From positions 1,382-58,690 of the forward strand of contig JAIMKJ010000011.1 in NCBI GenBank assembly GCA_020692565.1: a DNA stretch of 57,309 nt, given 5' to 3'. The position numbers and the translations under genes are program-made. Position 1 is the first letter of the stretch. Every line of letters begins with the position of its first letter. The notes beneath the pieces are model-generated. The model was not told the DNA's origin. It saw only the letters and a program-made list of their open reading frames with translations, and did not search any database. This document shows, piece after piece, positions 43,678 to 51,659 of the stretch. The DNA comes from Thermomonas sp. Lineage in GTDB: Bacteria; Pseudomonadota; Gammaproteobacteria; Xanthomonadales; Xanthomonadaceae.

Positions 43678-44264
43678 ACCGCATCAACCGTCGTCTTTTC
43701 GTTCCCGCCGGCCTGCTTCTACTGGCCGCTTGCACCAGCGCACCGCCGGCCCCGGAATGGACGGGCCCCACGCCGGAACAACTGGTCGCCGAAATCCGCG
43801 CTGCGGGCGCTTTCGAGACGGGCGAACTCGACGTGCAGCCGCTGCGCGACCCGATGGCCGAGGACCTGCGCGTGCAGGCGACGCAGTTCGAAAGCGCGCG
43901 TCGTTATCCCGATGCCGCCGACGCACTGGACAAGGCGCTCGCCATCGCGCCGGAAGATCCGGCGTTGCTGCAGGAGCGTGCGGAAGTCGCGGTGCTGCAG
44001 AAAAATCTCGACAGGGCCGCGGCGCTCGCGCGCGATGCCTATGCGCTCGGCGGCAAGGTCGGTCCGCTGTGTCGCCGGCACTGGGCGACGATCCGTCAAC
44101 AACTCGCCTATCGCCAACGCGGCCTGCAACTGCGCGCCAACGGCAAACTGAAGGGCGAGAAACTCGCGCAATGGGAGCGCGAATCGGCGGAAGTGGCGAC
44201 CCTGCTGGTCGACGCCGAGCGCAAGCAATCCGATTGCACGCTTACCGGCCCCCCGCGGTATTGA
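43674..44264 (+). CDS. Lipoprotein with TPR-like repeat, coupled to PBP1b
   Basis: A 196-residue product with lipobox LLAAC and lipidated Cys20. Two helical TPR-like blocks follow (VQATQFESARRYPDAADALD, then LLQERAEVAVLQKNLDRAAA). Its ATG overlaps the PBP1b stop as ATGA. By position it could be an activator of PBP1b in the way LpoB is in enterics, although it does not look like LpoB; in Pseudomonas the unrelated LpoP, a TPR lipoprotein, activates PBP1b, and this gene has the same layout. That role is inference from arrangement and domain type. Confidence 0.75.
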   Translation: MNRINRRLFVPAGLLLLAACTSAPPAPEWTGPTPEQLVAEIRAAGAFETGELDVQPLRDPMAEDLRVQATQFESARRYPDAADALDKALAIAPEDPALLQERAEVAVLQKNLDRAAALARDAYALGGKVGPLCRRHWATIRQQLAYRQRGLQLRANGKLKGEKLAQWERESAEVATLLVDAERKQSDCTLTGPPRY

Positions 44265-44268
44265 GACG

Positions 44269-46437
44269 ATGAGCATGGCTTCCGACGTCCGCAGCGGCCG
44301 CGATGCGGGCGCAGACGACACTGCGCCGGACGCGCGCTCGGCGCTGGCCCGCGCCTGTCGCGATGCGTTGAGCGATGGCGGCGTGCTCGCAGTCCGCATT
44401 CCGGGCTTCGCGCCGCGCGTGCCGCAGCAGCAATTGTCGATGGCGATAGCCGAAACCGTCGAAGACCGCGTGGTACTGCTGGCCGAAGCCGGCACCGGCA
44501 CCGGCAAGACCTTCGCGTATCTGGTGCCGGCATTGCTGTCGGGATTGAAGACGATCGTTTCGACCGGTACCCGCGCGCTGCAGGATCAGCTGTATCACCG
44601 CGATCTGCCGCGGGTGCGCGACGCGCTCGGCATCGGCGTGAAGACTTCGCTGCTCAAGGGTCGCGCGAATTATCTCTGCAAGTACCGGCTGGAAAAGAGC
44701 AAGGGCGAGCCACGTTTCACTTCGAAGGACCAGATCACCCAGTTCCAGCGCATCGTCGCCTGGAGCGGGCGCACGCGGATGGGCGATCTCGCCGAACTGG
44801 ACGCGCTGCCCGAGGATTCGCCGCTGCTGCCGATGGTCACCTCGACCACGGACAACTGCCTCGGCAGCGAGTGCCCGTTCTGGGACGACTGCTTCGTGGT
44901 GCAGGCGCGCCAGCGCGCGCAGGCGGCCGACGTGGTCGTCGTCAACCATCACCTGCTGCTCGCCGATCTGGCGCTGAAGCAGGAAGGCTTCGGCGAAATC
45001 CTGCCCGGCGCGCAGGTGTTCGTGGTCGACGAAGCGCACCAGTTGCCGGAACTCGCCGCGCAGTTCTTCGGCGAAGGTCTGAGCGCTCGGCCGCTGGTGG
45101 AAGTGGCGCGCGACGCGGTGGCCGAATGCAAGACCACCACAGGCGCGCTCGCGGTGCTGCAGGGCCCGGCGCGGTCGCTGGAAGAAGCCACGCGCGAACT
45201 GCGCGCGGCGATGGAACCGCTGCCGCCCCGCGGCACGCGCTGGCGTGCGATGCAGGAGTCTGGAGTATTCGACGCGCTCGGCGCCCTCGACGATGCGCTG
45301 TGCGCGTTCATCGATGCACTGGCGCCGCTGCGCGAGGCCGCGCCTGGTTTCGACAGTTGTCATGCGCGCGCGCTGGACAATCGCGCGCGGCTGCTGCGCT
45401 GGGCGCCGCCCGATTTTTCGCGGCGGCGTGAACTCGCCGGAGATGAGGACGACGAGGGCGCGCAGTTGCGCGCCGAACTGCCGATGCATGAAACGGCCGT
45501 CGAATCCGCGGTCGCCGGAGCCGAAGACGCATCGCAGGACGACGAAGACGCCAAGCCCGATCCGCGCGCCTGGGATGTCCGCTGGTACGAATTGTCGCCG
45601 CGCGGCTTCCGCCTGCAACGCACGCCGCTGGATGTGTCCGGGCCGCTGCGCAACCATCGCGAACAGTCGCGCGCGGCCTGGGTGTTCACGTCGGCCACGC
45701 TCGCGGTGGCGGGCGGCTTCGACCATCTCTCGGTGCGGCTGGGCCTCGACGCGCCGCGCACGCTGCTGGCGCCCAGTCCGTTCGACTGGCCGCGCCAGGC
45801 GCTGTGCTATCTGCCGCAGCGCATGCCCGAGCCGAATTCGCGCGACTACACCGCGGCGGTGATCGATATCGTGCGCCCGGTCCTGGAAGCCTCCGGTGGC
45901 CGCGCGTTCGTGCTGTTCGCCTCGCACCGCGCGCTGCGCGAGGCTTCGGAACTGCTGCGCAACGGGAGCGTGCCATGTCCTTGGCCTCTGTTCGTGCAGG
46001 GTGAGGCGCCGCGTTCGGTGCTGCTGCAGCGCTTCCGCGACTCCGGCAACGGCGTGTTGCTGGGCGCCGCCAGTTTCCGCGAAGGCGTGGATGTGGCCGG
46101 CGACGCGCTGAGCGTGGTGATCATCGACAAACTGCCGTTCGCCGCGCCCGACGACCCGGTGTTCGAAGCGCGGCTGGACGCGATCCGCCGCGAAGGCGGT
46201 AACCCCTTTCGCGACGAACAACTGCCGCAGGCGGTGATCGCGCTGAAGCAGGGCGTCGGCCGGCTGATCCGCACCGAAACCGACCGCGGCGTGCTGGTGC
46301 TGTGCGATCCCCGCCTGATCGGCAAATCCTACGGCCGCACCTTTCTCGATTCGCTGCCGCCGTTCGCGCGCACCCGGTCGCTGGCGGATGTGCAGGCGTT
46401 TTTCGCGGACGGGACGCCCCCGGAACCGGCGTCGTAG
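44269..46437 (+). CDS. DinG/YoaA-type iron-sulfur DNA helicase
   Basis: A 722-residue XPD-like 5'-3' helicase for DNA repair. Walker A is EAGTGTGKT at 73-81 and DEAH at 254-257. Four cysteines for a 4Fe-4S cluster are Cys137 (NYLCKY), Cys197 and Cys202 (NCLGSEC) and Cys208. The C-terminal motor holds FTSATLAV, GAASFREGVDVAG and QGVGRLIRTETDRG. An acidic insert, about residues 395-440 (DEDDEGAQL ... ASQDDEDAKPD), looks disordered. It follows the lipoprotein gene by 4 bases. YoaA is favoured over DinG by length and context. The TAG stop lies in a palindromic repeat. Confidence 0.9.
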   Translation: MSMASDVRSGRDAGADDTAPDARSALARACRDALSDGGVLAVRIPGFAPRVPQQQLSMAIAETVEDRVVLLAEAGTGTGKTFAYLVPALLSGLKTIVSTGTRALQDQLYHRDLPRVRDALGIGVKTSLLKGRANYLCKYRLEKSKGEPRFTSKDQITQFQRIVAWSGRTRMGDLAELDALPEDSPLLPMVTSTTDNCLGSECPFWDDCFVVQARQRAQAADVVVVNHHLLLADLALKQEGFGEILPGAQVFVVDEAHQLPELAAQFFGEGLSARPLVEVARDAVAECKTTTGALAVLQGPARSLEEATRELRAAMEPLPPRGTRWRAMQESGVFDALGALDDALCAFIDALAPLREAAPGFDSCHARALDNRARLLRWAPPDFSRRRELAGDEDDEGAQLRAELPMHETAVESAVAGAEDASQDDEDAKPDPRAWDVRWYELSPRGFRLQRTPLDVSGPLRNHREQSRAAWVFTSATLAVAGGFDHLSVRLGLDAPRTLLAPSPFDWPRQALCYLPQRMPEPNSRDYTAAVIDIVRPVLEASGGRAFVLFASHRALREASELLRNGSVPCPWPLFVQGEAPRSVLLQRFRDSGNGVLLGAASFREGVDVAGDALSVVIIDKLPFAAPDDPVFEARLDAIRREGGNPFRDEQLPQAVIALKQGVGRLIRTETDRGVLVLCDPRLIGKSYGRTFLDSLPPFARTRSLADVQAFFADGTPPEPAS

Positions 46438-46459
46438 GTCGAGCCCCGGCCCGACCTAC
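46434..46459. repeat. GTAGGTCG repeat overlapping the helicase stop
   Basis: GTAGGTCG (46434-46441) pairs with CGACCTAC (46452-46459). The TAG in the left arm is the helicase stop codon. A TACAAT hexamer at its right edge could act as a -10 box for tsaB. Confidence 0.65.
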
Positions 46460-46468
46460 AATAGCCGC

Positions 46469-47197
46469 ATGAATCTCCTCGCTTTCGAACTCTCCACCGA
46501 AGCCTGCTCCGTCGCCCTGTGGGTCGACGGCGACGTGCGCGAGCGCCACGAGATCGCACCGCGCCGTCACGCCGAACTCGCGCTGCCGTGGGCGGAGGCG
46601 CTGTTGGCCGAGGCGGGTATCGCGAAATCGCAACTCGATGCCATCGCCGTCGGTCGTGGGCCCGGCGCGTTCACCGGCGTGCGCCTGGGCGTGGCGGTCG
46701 CGCAGGGCATCGCGCTGGCGCTGGATCGCCCGGCGGTGCCGGTGTCGACGCTCGCGGCGCTGGCGATGCGTGCGATCGCGCTGGGTGCGGGCGAGGGCGA
46801 CGCTGTGCTCGCCGCGATCGACGCGCGCATGAACGAGGTCTACGTCGCCGCTTATCGTTTGACGCGCGAACACGACACGCTGCGGCCGATGCCGACAGGC
46901 ATCGAACAGGTGCTTGCGCCCGATGCGGTGCCGCTGCCGGACGGCGGCAGCGCTTGGTTCGGCGTCGGCACCGGTTTCGGCGCACTGGGCGGCGCGCTGG
47001 CATCGCGTCTGCCGCCGGGCTGGCGCGCGGTCGATGCCGAAGCGCTGCCGCATGCGGTCGACGTCGTGCGGCTCGCGCACGCCGCAATGCTGCGCGGCGA
47101 AGCGGTCGCGCCGGAACTGCTGGAACCCGCTTACCTGCGCAATCAGGTGGCGCTTACGCTGGTCGAACAGCAGGCGCTGCGCGCTGCGCGCTCATGA
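46469..47197 (+). CDS. tsaB: tRNA threonylcarbamoyladenosine biosynthesis protein TsaB
   Basis: TsaB is the pseudo-enzyme partner of TsaD in making the t6A modification of tRNAs that read ANN codons. The 242-residue product has an ASKHA-fold start MNLLAFELSTEACSVAL, the family block AIAVGRGPGAFTGVRLGVAV, and AAIDARMNEVYVAAY. The ATG at 46469 lies 32 bases after the helicase gene; the preceding palindrome ends 9 bases before it and leaves no strong ribosome site. tsaD, tsaE and tsaC are not in the window. Confidence 0.94.
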   Translation: MNLLAFELSTEACSVALWVDGDVRERHEIAPRRHAELALPWAEALLAEAGIAKSQLDAIAVGRGPGAFTGVRLGVAVAQGIALALDRPAVPVSTLAALAMRAIALGAGEGDAVLAAIDARMNEVYVAAYRLTREHDTLRPMPTGIEQVLAPDAVPLPDGGSAWFGVGTGFGALGGALASRLPPGWRAVDAEALPHAVDVVRLAHAAMLRGEAVAPELLEPAYLRNQVALTLVEQQALRAARS

Positions 47198-47228
47198 GCG
47201 TATCGGTGTTCGCACAGGATGCTTCGCG

Positions 47229-47318
47229 ATGAAGCCACGCACCCTTTCCATCCTGCGGATCGTGCTGGTGGCGTGCGCATTGCTCTTGTCGTGCATGCTC
47301 GGTTTCGGCAAGGTCTGA
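47229..47318 (+). CDS. Possible 29-residue membrane peptide
   Basis: A short frame codes for a peptide of one hydrophobic helix, ILRIVLVACALLLSCMLGF, with basic residues first (MKPRTLS), like a small membrane protein or a bare signal anchor. A weak AGGAT lies 12 bases ahead. It fills the gap between tsaB and the signal peptidase gene and is followed by a hairpin. There is no homology support, so it may be chance. Confidence 0.35.
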   Translation: MKPRTLSILRIVLVACALLLSCMLGFGKV

Positions 47319-47335
47319 CCGCGTAATTTGTCGAT

Positions 47336-47357
47336 AGCCCATCGGTCATGGGCTTTC
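47336..47357 (+). terminator. Possible terminator before lepB
   Basis: AGCCCAT and ATGGGCT form a 7-bp stem with a 5-base loop, followed by TTTC. It is weak. Confidence 0.4.
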
Positions 47358-47421
47358 ATGGGAACTAGGCTCGGCCGCGGTGGGTCCATGCCCCGACGAT
47401 TCGTCCACAAGGGGAAACGAT

Positions 47422-48045
47422 ATGGCCCGGACCGCTTCGGCAGACACCGCCGCAAAAATACCGTTCTGGCGCAATGAATGGTTCACCTTCGCGATGATGG
47501 TGGTATTGCTGACCGTGGCGCGCAGTTCCTTCGCCAATCATTACCAGGTGCCCAGCGGCTCGATGGAGCCCGCCTTGATGCCCGGCGATCGCGTCGCGGT
47601 GAACATGATGGCCTATGGCGTGCGCGTGCCGTTCACCGATATCGAACTGATCGATCGCGGCGAACCTGAGCCCGGCGATGTGGTGGTGTTCAAATCGCCC
47701 ACCGACGGCACCCGGCTGATCAAGCGCGTGGTCGCGGTGGGCGGCGACACGGTCGCGGTGGTCGACGGCCGGCTGTGGGTCGACGGTCGGCCATTGCACG
47801 ATGTGGACGCGAGCGACATCGAACATTTCGGCGCGCGCGACGTGCATCTGAATCTGCGCGACGGCGGCGGGCCCGATCTCGCCACCATCACCATTCCCGC
47901 CGGCATGGCGCTGGTGCTGGGCGATCATCGCGGCAACAGCCAGGATGGCCGTTTCTTCGGGCTGGTGCCGATGAAATCGCTGTACGCGCGGGCGTCCGCT
48001 GTGTACTACCGCAGCGGCGAAGGGTTCGGCTGGACGCGGCTGTGA
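47422..48045 (+). CDS. Type I signal peptidase (short, single-anchor)
   Basis: This membrane serine protease removes signal peptides. The 207-residue product has one N-terminal anchor (about residues 20-37), the catalytic Ser47 in VPSGSMEPAL, Lys101 in RLIKRVVAVGGD, and the box GDHRGNSQDGRFFG. Most gammaproteobacterial LepB proteins have two membrane helices and ~260-320 residues, so this is a short, second-class enzyme or a paralog with particular substrates. The ATG at 47422 follows AAGGGG; the frame extends upstream without a better site. Confidence 0.9.
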   Translation: MARTASADTAAKIPFWRNEWFTFAMMVVLLTVARSSFANHYQVPSGSMEPALMPGDRVAVNMMAYGVRVPFTDIELIDRGEPEPGDVVVFKSPTDGTRLIKRVVAVGGDTVAVVDGRLWVDGRPLHDVDASDIEHFGARDVHLNLRDGGGPDLATITIPAGMALVLGDHRGNSQDGRFFGLVPMKSLYARASAVYYRSGEGFGWTRL

Positions 48046-48052
48046 TCGGTGC

Positions 48053-48174
48053 GTAGGTCGGGCCCTGGCCCGACATCCCGTATTCTCCGATCGTTCGGAC
48101 GATGAGCGTAACGGTTTCGATCATTGCGCGCAGCAAGCGGATTTATCGCAACGTCGGGCCAAGGCCCGACCTAC
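48053..48174. repeat. Paired GTCGGGCC hairpins between lepB-type gene and tonB
   Basis: GTCGGGCC-CT-GGCCCGAC (48057-48074) and GTCGGGCC-AA-GGCCCGAC (48153-48170) are perfect hairpins. With their flanks GTAG and CTAC they form a larger inverted pair. The right flank contains the stop codon of tonB on the reverse strand. It suits a two-way terminator between convergent genes. Confidence 0.78.
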
Positions 48175-49055
48175 TTGTCGATCAACTCGCCGCCGGGCAG
48201 GAACTGCCAGGTGCGCACGACATTGAGGATGTCCGGGTCTTCCGTCGTCTTCGGCAGCGGCGGGTAGGGCTCGGCCAGCCGGGCGATCCGCAGTGCGGCT
48301 TCGTCCAATAGCGCGATGCCGCTGGACTGGACGATATCGGCGCGCTCGATGGTGCCGTTGCGGCGAATGCCGATATTGATCACCACCGTACCCGAGAGCC
48401 GCCGTCGCCGCGCTTCGTCCGGGTAGTTCAGGTTGCCGACGCGCTCGGCGCGGTCGACCCAGGCGCGCAGGTAGTTCGCCCAGGCATATTCCTGGGTGCT
48501 GGCGGAGACGAACTTGCGGGACGGGCGCTTGGCGTAACGGGCCGAGCGCAGATGGATCTCGGCCGCCAGTCGCGCCATCGCCATGTCGTGCTCGATCTTC
48601 TGCGGCCCGATGCGCTGCGGCGTCAGCGTTGCCTGCATGACCCGGCTTGGCGAGGCGCGGCGGATGTCGCTGTCAGGACTTGCGATCACCCGTGCCTCCG
48701 GCGGCGGCTGCGGTGCCGGCGACTGCGCCCGTACCGTTTGCGGCGCCACGCCGGCCTCGGCCTGGGGCACCGTTCCGGGCTGCGGGTCGCGCGGGCGGCT
48801 GGCCTTGTCGTGCTCGCCGCCCCCCTGGTTGTTCGCCTGCGCCAGGAAATCGGCCTGCTTGGGCGTCAGCGGCGTGCGGGTCTGGGTCAGGATCACATCC
48901 AGCATCGGCACCACCGGCGCCGCACGCTCCAGCGCGAAACCCACGCCGAGGATCAGCAGCCCGTGCAGCAGCAGCGACAACACCAGGGTCGCACCCAGGC
49001 GCTGGTCCTCGCCGATCGTCGGCGGAGAGGGGAGAGGGGCGCCGACGGCTGACAT
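48171..49055 (-). CDS. TonB-family energy transducer
   Basis: A 294-residue protein with one N-terminal membrane anchor (about residues 22-42, ATLVLSLLLHGLLILGVGFAL), a Pro/Gln-rich spacer, and a C-terminal TonB domain: GNLNYPDEARRRRLSGTVVI, GTIERADIVQSSGIALLDEA, ending NVVRTWQFLPGGELIDK. It transmits the proton gradient of ExbBD to outer-membrane receptors, or does a related task. Its place 3 bases downstream of gshB and next to the pil-chp operon is a conserved arrangement in Pseudomonas and Xanthomonas, where the paralog has been linked to twitching motility. No exbB/exbD is present. Confidence 0.9.
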   Translation of the reverse strand: MSAVGAPLPSPPTIGEDQRLGATLVLSLLLHGLLILGVGFALERAAPVVPMLDVILTQTRTPLTPKQADFLAQANNQGGGEHDKASRPRDPQPGTVPQAEAGVAPQTVRAQSPAPQPPPEARVIASPDSDIRRASPSRVMQATLTPQRIGPQKIEHDMAMARLAAEIHLRSARYAKRPSRKFVSASTQEYAWANYLRAWVDRAERVGNLNYPDEARRRRLSGTVVINIGIRRNGTIERADIVQSSGIALLDEAALRIARLAEPYPPLPKTTEDPDILNVVRTWQFLPGGELIDK

Positions 49056-49058
49056 CGG

Positions 49059-50012
49059 TTAGGCCGCCGCCTCCAGGGCGTCGAACAGTTGCCCGGCGAT
49101 GTTCAGTCCGAACTGCTTGTCCAGTTCGCGGATGCAGGTGGGGCTCGTGACGTTGACTTCGGTCAGGTGCTCGCCGATCACGTCCAGGCCGACGAAACGC
49201 ATGCCGCGTCGCTTCATTTCGGGGCCGACCTGCGCGGCGATCCAGCGGTCGCGGTCGGTCAGTGGGCGGCCTTCGCCGCGCCCGCCTGCGGCAAGATTCC
49301 CTCTGAATTCATCGCCTTGCGGAATCCGCGCCAGGCAGTAGTCCACCGGCACGCCGTCGATCAGCAGGATGCGCTTGTCGCCGTCGACGATCTCCGGCAG
49401 ATAGCGCTGGGCCATGACCAGGTGTCGCCCTTCGCCGGTCAGCGTCTCCAGAATCACGTTCAGATTGGGATCGCCGGCGCGCGAACGGAAGATCGAACGC
49501 CCACCCATGCCGTCCAGCGGCTTCAGTACCACCTCGCCGTGCTCTGCAGCGAACGCCTTGATCGCCGCTGCCTTCCTGCCGACCAGGGTCGGCGGACAGC
49601 ATTGCGGGAATTCCAGCGCCGCGAGTTTTTCGTTGTGGTCGCGCAACCCCTGCGGATCGTTCACGACGAGTGCGCCGGCGCGTTGGGCCGCGCTGAGGAT
49701 CAGCGTGTCGTGCACGAAGTCGGCGTCCACCGGCGGATCCTTGCGCATCAGGATCAGATCGTCCGCTCCCAGCGCACGGTGTGACGAAGGTCCGCTTTCG
49801 AACCAGTCTTTCGCGTCGTCGCGAACGATCAATGACGAGACTTCTGCGCTCGCGACGCCACCGCGCATGCCCAGTCCGCCGGGAGTGACGTAAAAGAGCC
49901 GATACTGACGTTGCTGGGCTTCGAGCAACATCGCAAATGTGGAGTCTTTCGCAATTTTGATCGACTCGATCGGGTCCATGACCACGACCACGTCGCGCGC
50001 GAGTTTCGGCAT
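49059..50012 (-). CDS. gshB: Glutathione synthetase
   Basis: This ATP-grasp ligase joins gamma-glutamylcysteine and glycine. The 317-residue product is the normal length. Characteristic blocks are VVMDPIESIKIAKDSTFAML at the N-terminus, LMRKDPPVDADFVHDTLILS, VLKPLDGMGGRSIF (glycine-rich ATP loop), and FVGLDVIGEHLTEVNVTSPT near the end. AGGTAGAG precedes the ATG at 50012. It is divergent from pilG (193 bases between starts) and co-transcribed with tonB. Confidence 0.96.
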   Translation of the reverse strand: MPKLARDVVVVMDPIESIKIAKDSTFAMLLEAQQRQYRLFYVTPGGLGMRGGVASAEVSSLIVRDDAKDWFESGPSSHRALGADDLILMRKDPPVDADFVHDTLILSAAQRAGALVVNDPQGLRDHNEKLAALEFPQCCPPTLVGRKAAAIKAFAAEHGEVVLKPLDGMGGRSIFRSRAGDPNLNVILETLTGEGRHLVMAQRYLPEIVDGDKRILLIDGVPVDYCLARIPQGDEFRGNLAAGGRGEGRPLTDRDRWIAAQVGPEMKRRGMRFVGLDVIGEHLTEVNVTSPTCIRELDKQFGLNIAGQLFDALEAAA

Positions 50013-50111
50013 GCCGCTCTACCTGCAAGATTCGTCGGGTCGGATGGTAACAAGCTGGCGCGATCGAAGCCTCACTTCATCGTTCTTGGCGGGGAAGTTG
50101 CTAAGCAAACC

Positions 50112-50142
50112 TTGACAGTCCAGCTTCAGACTGGGATATAGG
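50112..50142 (+). promoter_or_regulatory. Candidate promoter of the pilGHIJ-pilL operon
   Basis: A consensus TTGACA (50112-50117) lies 17-19 bases before GATATA/TATAGG. The pilG start codon is about 65 bases further. Spacing is not optimal. Confidence 0.5.
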
Positions 50143-50205
50143 TGGCTGAAAATGATGACAAACCAGCAGCACAGTCATCGATTGCCGGGTGCATGGGGAG
50201 ACGTG

Positions 50206-50607
50206 ATGACGCAAGACGAGAATCCAGCCGGCGGCCTTCAGGGTTTGCGGGTGATGGTGATCGACGATTCGAAGACCATTCGACGCACCGCCGAAACCCT
50301 CCTCAAGCGGGAGGGGGCCGAAGTGGTGACCGCAACGGATGGTTTCGAGGCACTCGCCAAGATCGCGGACCAGCGTCCGCAGATCATTTTCGTCGACATC
50401 ATGATGCCGCGCCTCGATGGCTATCAGACGTGCGCGCTGATCAAGAACAATCAGGTCTTCAAGCACACGCCGGTGATCATGTTGTCCTCGAAGGACGGTC
50501 TGTTCGACAAGGCGCGGGGTCGCATCGTCGGTTCCGAGCAGTACCTGACCAAACCCTTCACCCGCGAAGAACTGCTCGACGCTATCCGCAAACACGTCAA
50601 CGCCTGA
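50206..50607 (+). CDS. pilG: Twitching-motility response regulator PilG
   Basis: A single-domain CheY-like receiver that, when phosphorylated by the PilL/ChpA kinase, promotes pilus extension. The 133-residue product has the acid pair Asp20-Asp21, phosphoacceptor Asp64 (FVDIMMP), Ser94/Ser95 and Lys116 (YLTKPF). MVIDDSKTIRRTAETLLKRE is the hallmark of PilG. The ATG at 50206, after GGGGAG, gives the normal length; an earlier ATG at 50152 would add 18 residues without support. It is first in the plus-strand Pil-Chp operon. Confidence 0.95.
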   Translation: MTQDENPAGGLQGLRVMVIDDSKTIRRTAETLLKREGAEVVTATDGFEALAKIADQRPQIIFVDIMMPRLDGYQTCALIKNNQVFKHTPVIMLSSKDGLFDKARGRIVGSEQYLTKPFTREELLDAIRKHVNA

Positions 50608-50626
50608 CCGGGGGGACAGGCAACTC

Positions 50627-50998
50627 ATGGCCCGCATTCTGCTCATCGAAGATTCGCCTACCGACACCGCCGTGCTCACGCGGCTGCTTGAGCGCCACGG
50701 TCATCAGGTGCTCGCGTCCACCAGCGCCGAGGATGGCATCGAAGTGTGCAAGAAGGAGTTGCCGGACGTGGTACTGATGGACGTGGTGTTGCCGGGCATG
50801 AACGGCTTCCAGGCGACCCGCGCGCTCTCGCGCGAACCCACGACCAAGACCATCCCGGTCCTGATCGTCAGCACCAAGGGTATGGAAACCGATCGCGCCT
50901 GGGGCATGCGTCAGGGCGCCAAGGACTACATCGTCAAGCCGCCGAGCGAAGATGCGCTGATCGCCCGGATCGACCAACTGCTGGAGACGGGTGCATGA
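50627..50998 (+). CDS. pilH: Twitching-motility response regulator PilH
   Basis: A 123-residue CheY-like receiver with Glu8-Asp9, phosphoacceptor Asp52 (LMDVVLPGMNGFQATR), Ser82/Thr83 and Lys104 (IVKPPSED). The VKPPS end of the pocket and the MNGFQATRAL helix are typical of PilH, which drives pilus retraction or works as a phosphate sink. It starts 19 bases after pilG and overlaps pilI as ATGA. Confidence 0.94.
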   Translation: MARILLIEDSPTDTAVLTRLLERHGHQVLASTSAEDGIEVCKKELPDVVLMDVVLPGMNGFQATRALSREPTTKTIPVLIVSTKGMETDRAWGMRQGAKDYIVKPPSEDALIARIDQLLETGA

Positions 50999-51588
50999 GC
51001 GTAGACGAGTTCGGCATGGAGACCGCCGGTACCGGAGCTGTCGTCGAGACGGCTGCGGTCGACGCGTTCGAAACGCTCGCCGAATACGAACGACGCAGTC
51101 TCGCCCACGTTGCCGGCCTGCCGGAACAGCTGCAGGCCGCCGGCCTGTGGCGCGGCATCGGTTTCCGGATCGGCCAGCGCAGGCTGGTGTCCGACTACGA
51201 GTCGGTGGCGGAAATCCTGACCGTCCCGCAGATCACCCCGGTGCCCGGTGCCCAGGGCTGGATGCTCGGCGTCGCCAACGTGCGCAGCAACCTGCTGCCG
51301 GTGGTCGACCTGAAGCAATTCCTCGAAGGCGCGCGCAGCGTGCTGCACGAAGGCCATCAGAAGGTGATGGTGCTGCGCCAGCCCGGCGGCGACGTCGCGG
51401 TGACCATCGACGAACTTTACGGGCAGCGTTCGTTCATGGAAGAACAGGAGATCGAAGCCGAAGGCCTGGCCGACGGCCGCTACGCGGGACTGATCGATCG
51501 CGCTTACCGTACCGCCGACGATGTCTGGGGCGTTTTCAGCCTGGATCGCCTGGTCCGCACCCCCGAATTCCGGCATGCCGCCGCTTGA
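50995..51588 (+). CDS. pilI: Chemotaxis coupling protein PilI (CheW-like)
   Basis: A 197-residue scaffold that links the receptor PilJ to the kinase. A CheW fold covers about residues 50-190: GFRIGQRRLVSDYESVAEIL, TPVPGAQGWMLGVANVRSNL and LLPVVDLKQFLEG are its recognisable strands. The N-terminal ~45 residues are acidic and probably flexible. The start overlaps the pilH stop (ATGA). Confidence 0.93.
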   Translation: MSVDEFGMETAGTGAVVETAAVDAFETLAEYERRSLAHVAGLPEQLQAAGLWRGIGFRIGQRRLVSDYESVAEILTVPQITPVPGAQGWMLGVANVRSNLLPVVDLKQFLEGARSVLHEGHQKVMVLRQPGGDVAVTIDELYGQRSFMEEQEIEAEGLADGRYAGLIDRAYRTADDVWGVFSLDRLVRTPEFRHAAA

Positions 51589-51611
51589 CAGCAACTTGAC
51601 GGCAATTTGAC
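51585..51611 (+). repeat. Three TTGAC units at 11-base steps
   Basis: TTGAC occurs at 51585, 51596 and 51607 with near-identical spacers (AGCAAC, GGCAAT). The first overlaps the pilI stop region. The 11-base phase is about one helical turn, as in binding sites, but it could be a small slip-strand repeat. Confidence 0.5.
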
Positions 51612-51659
51612 GGCACCCCTTTCACTGCAACAGTTCCAAAACACAGATCGAGGCTAGAC

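Noticed and set aside
50152..50205. Earlier pilG start at 50152
   Set aside because: It adds 18 residues not typical of PilG, while the ATG at 50206 has GGGGAG at good distance.
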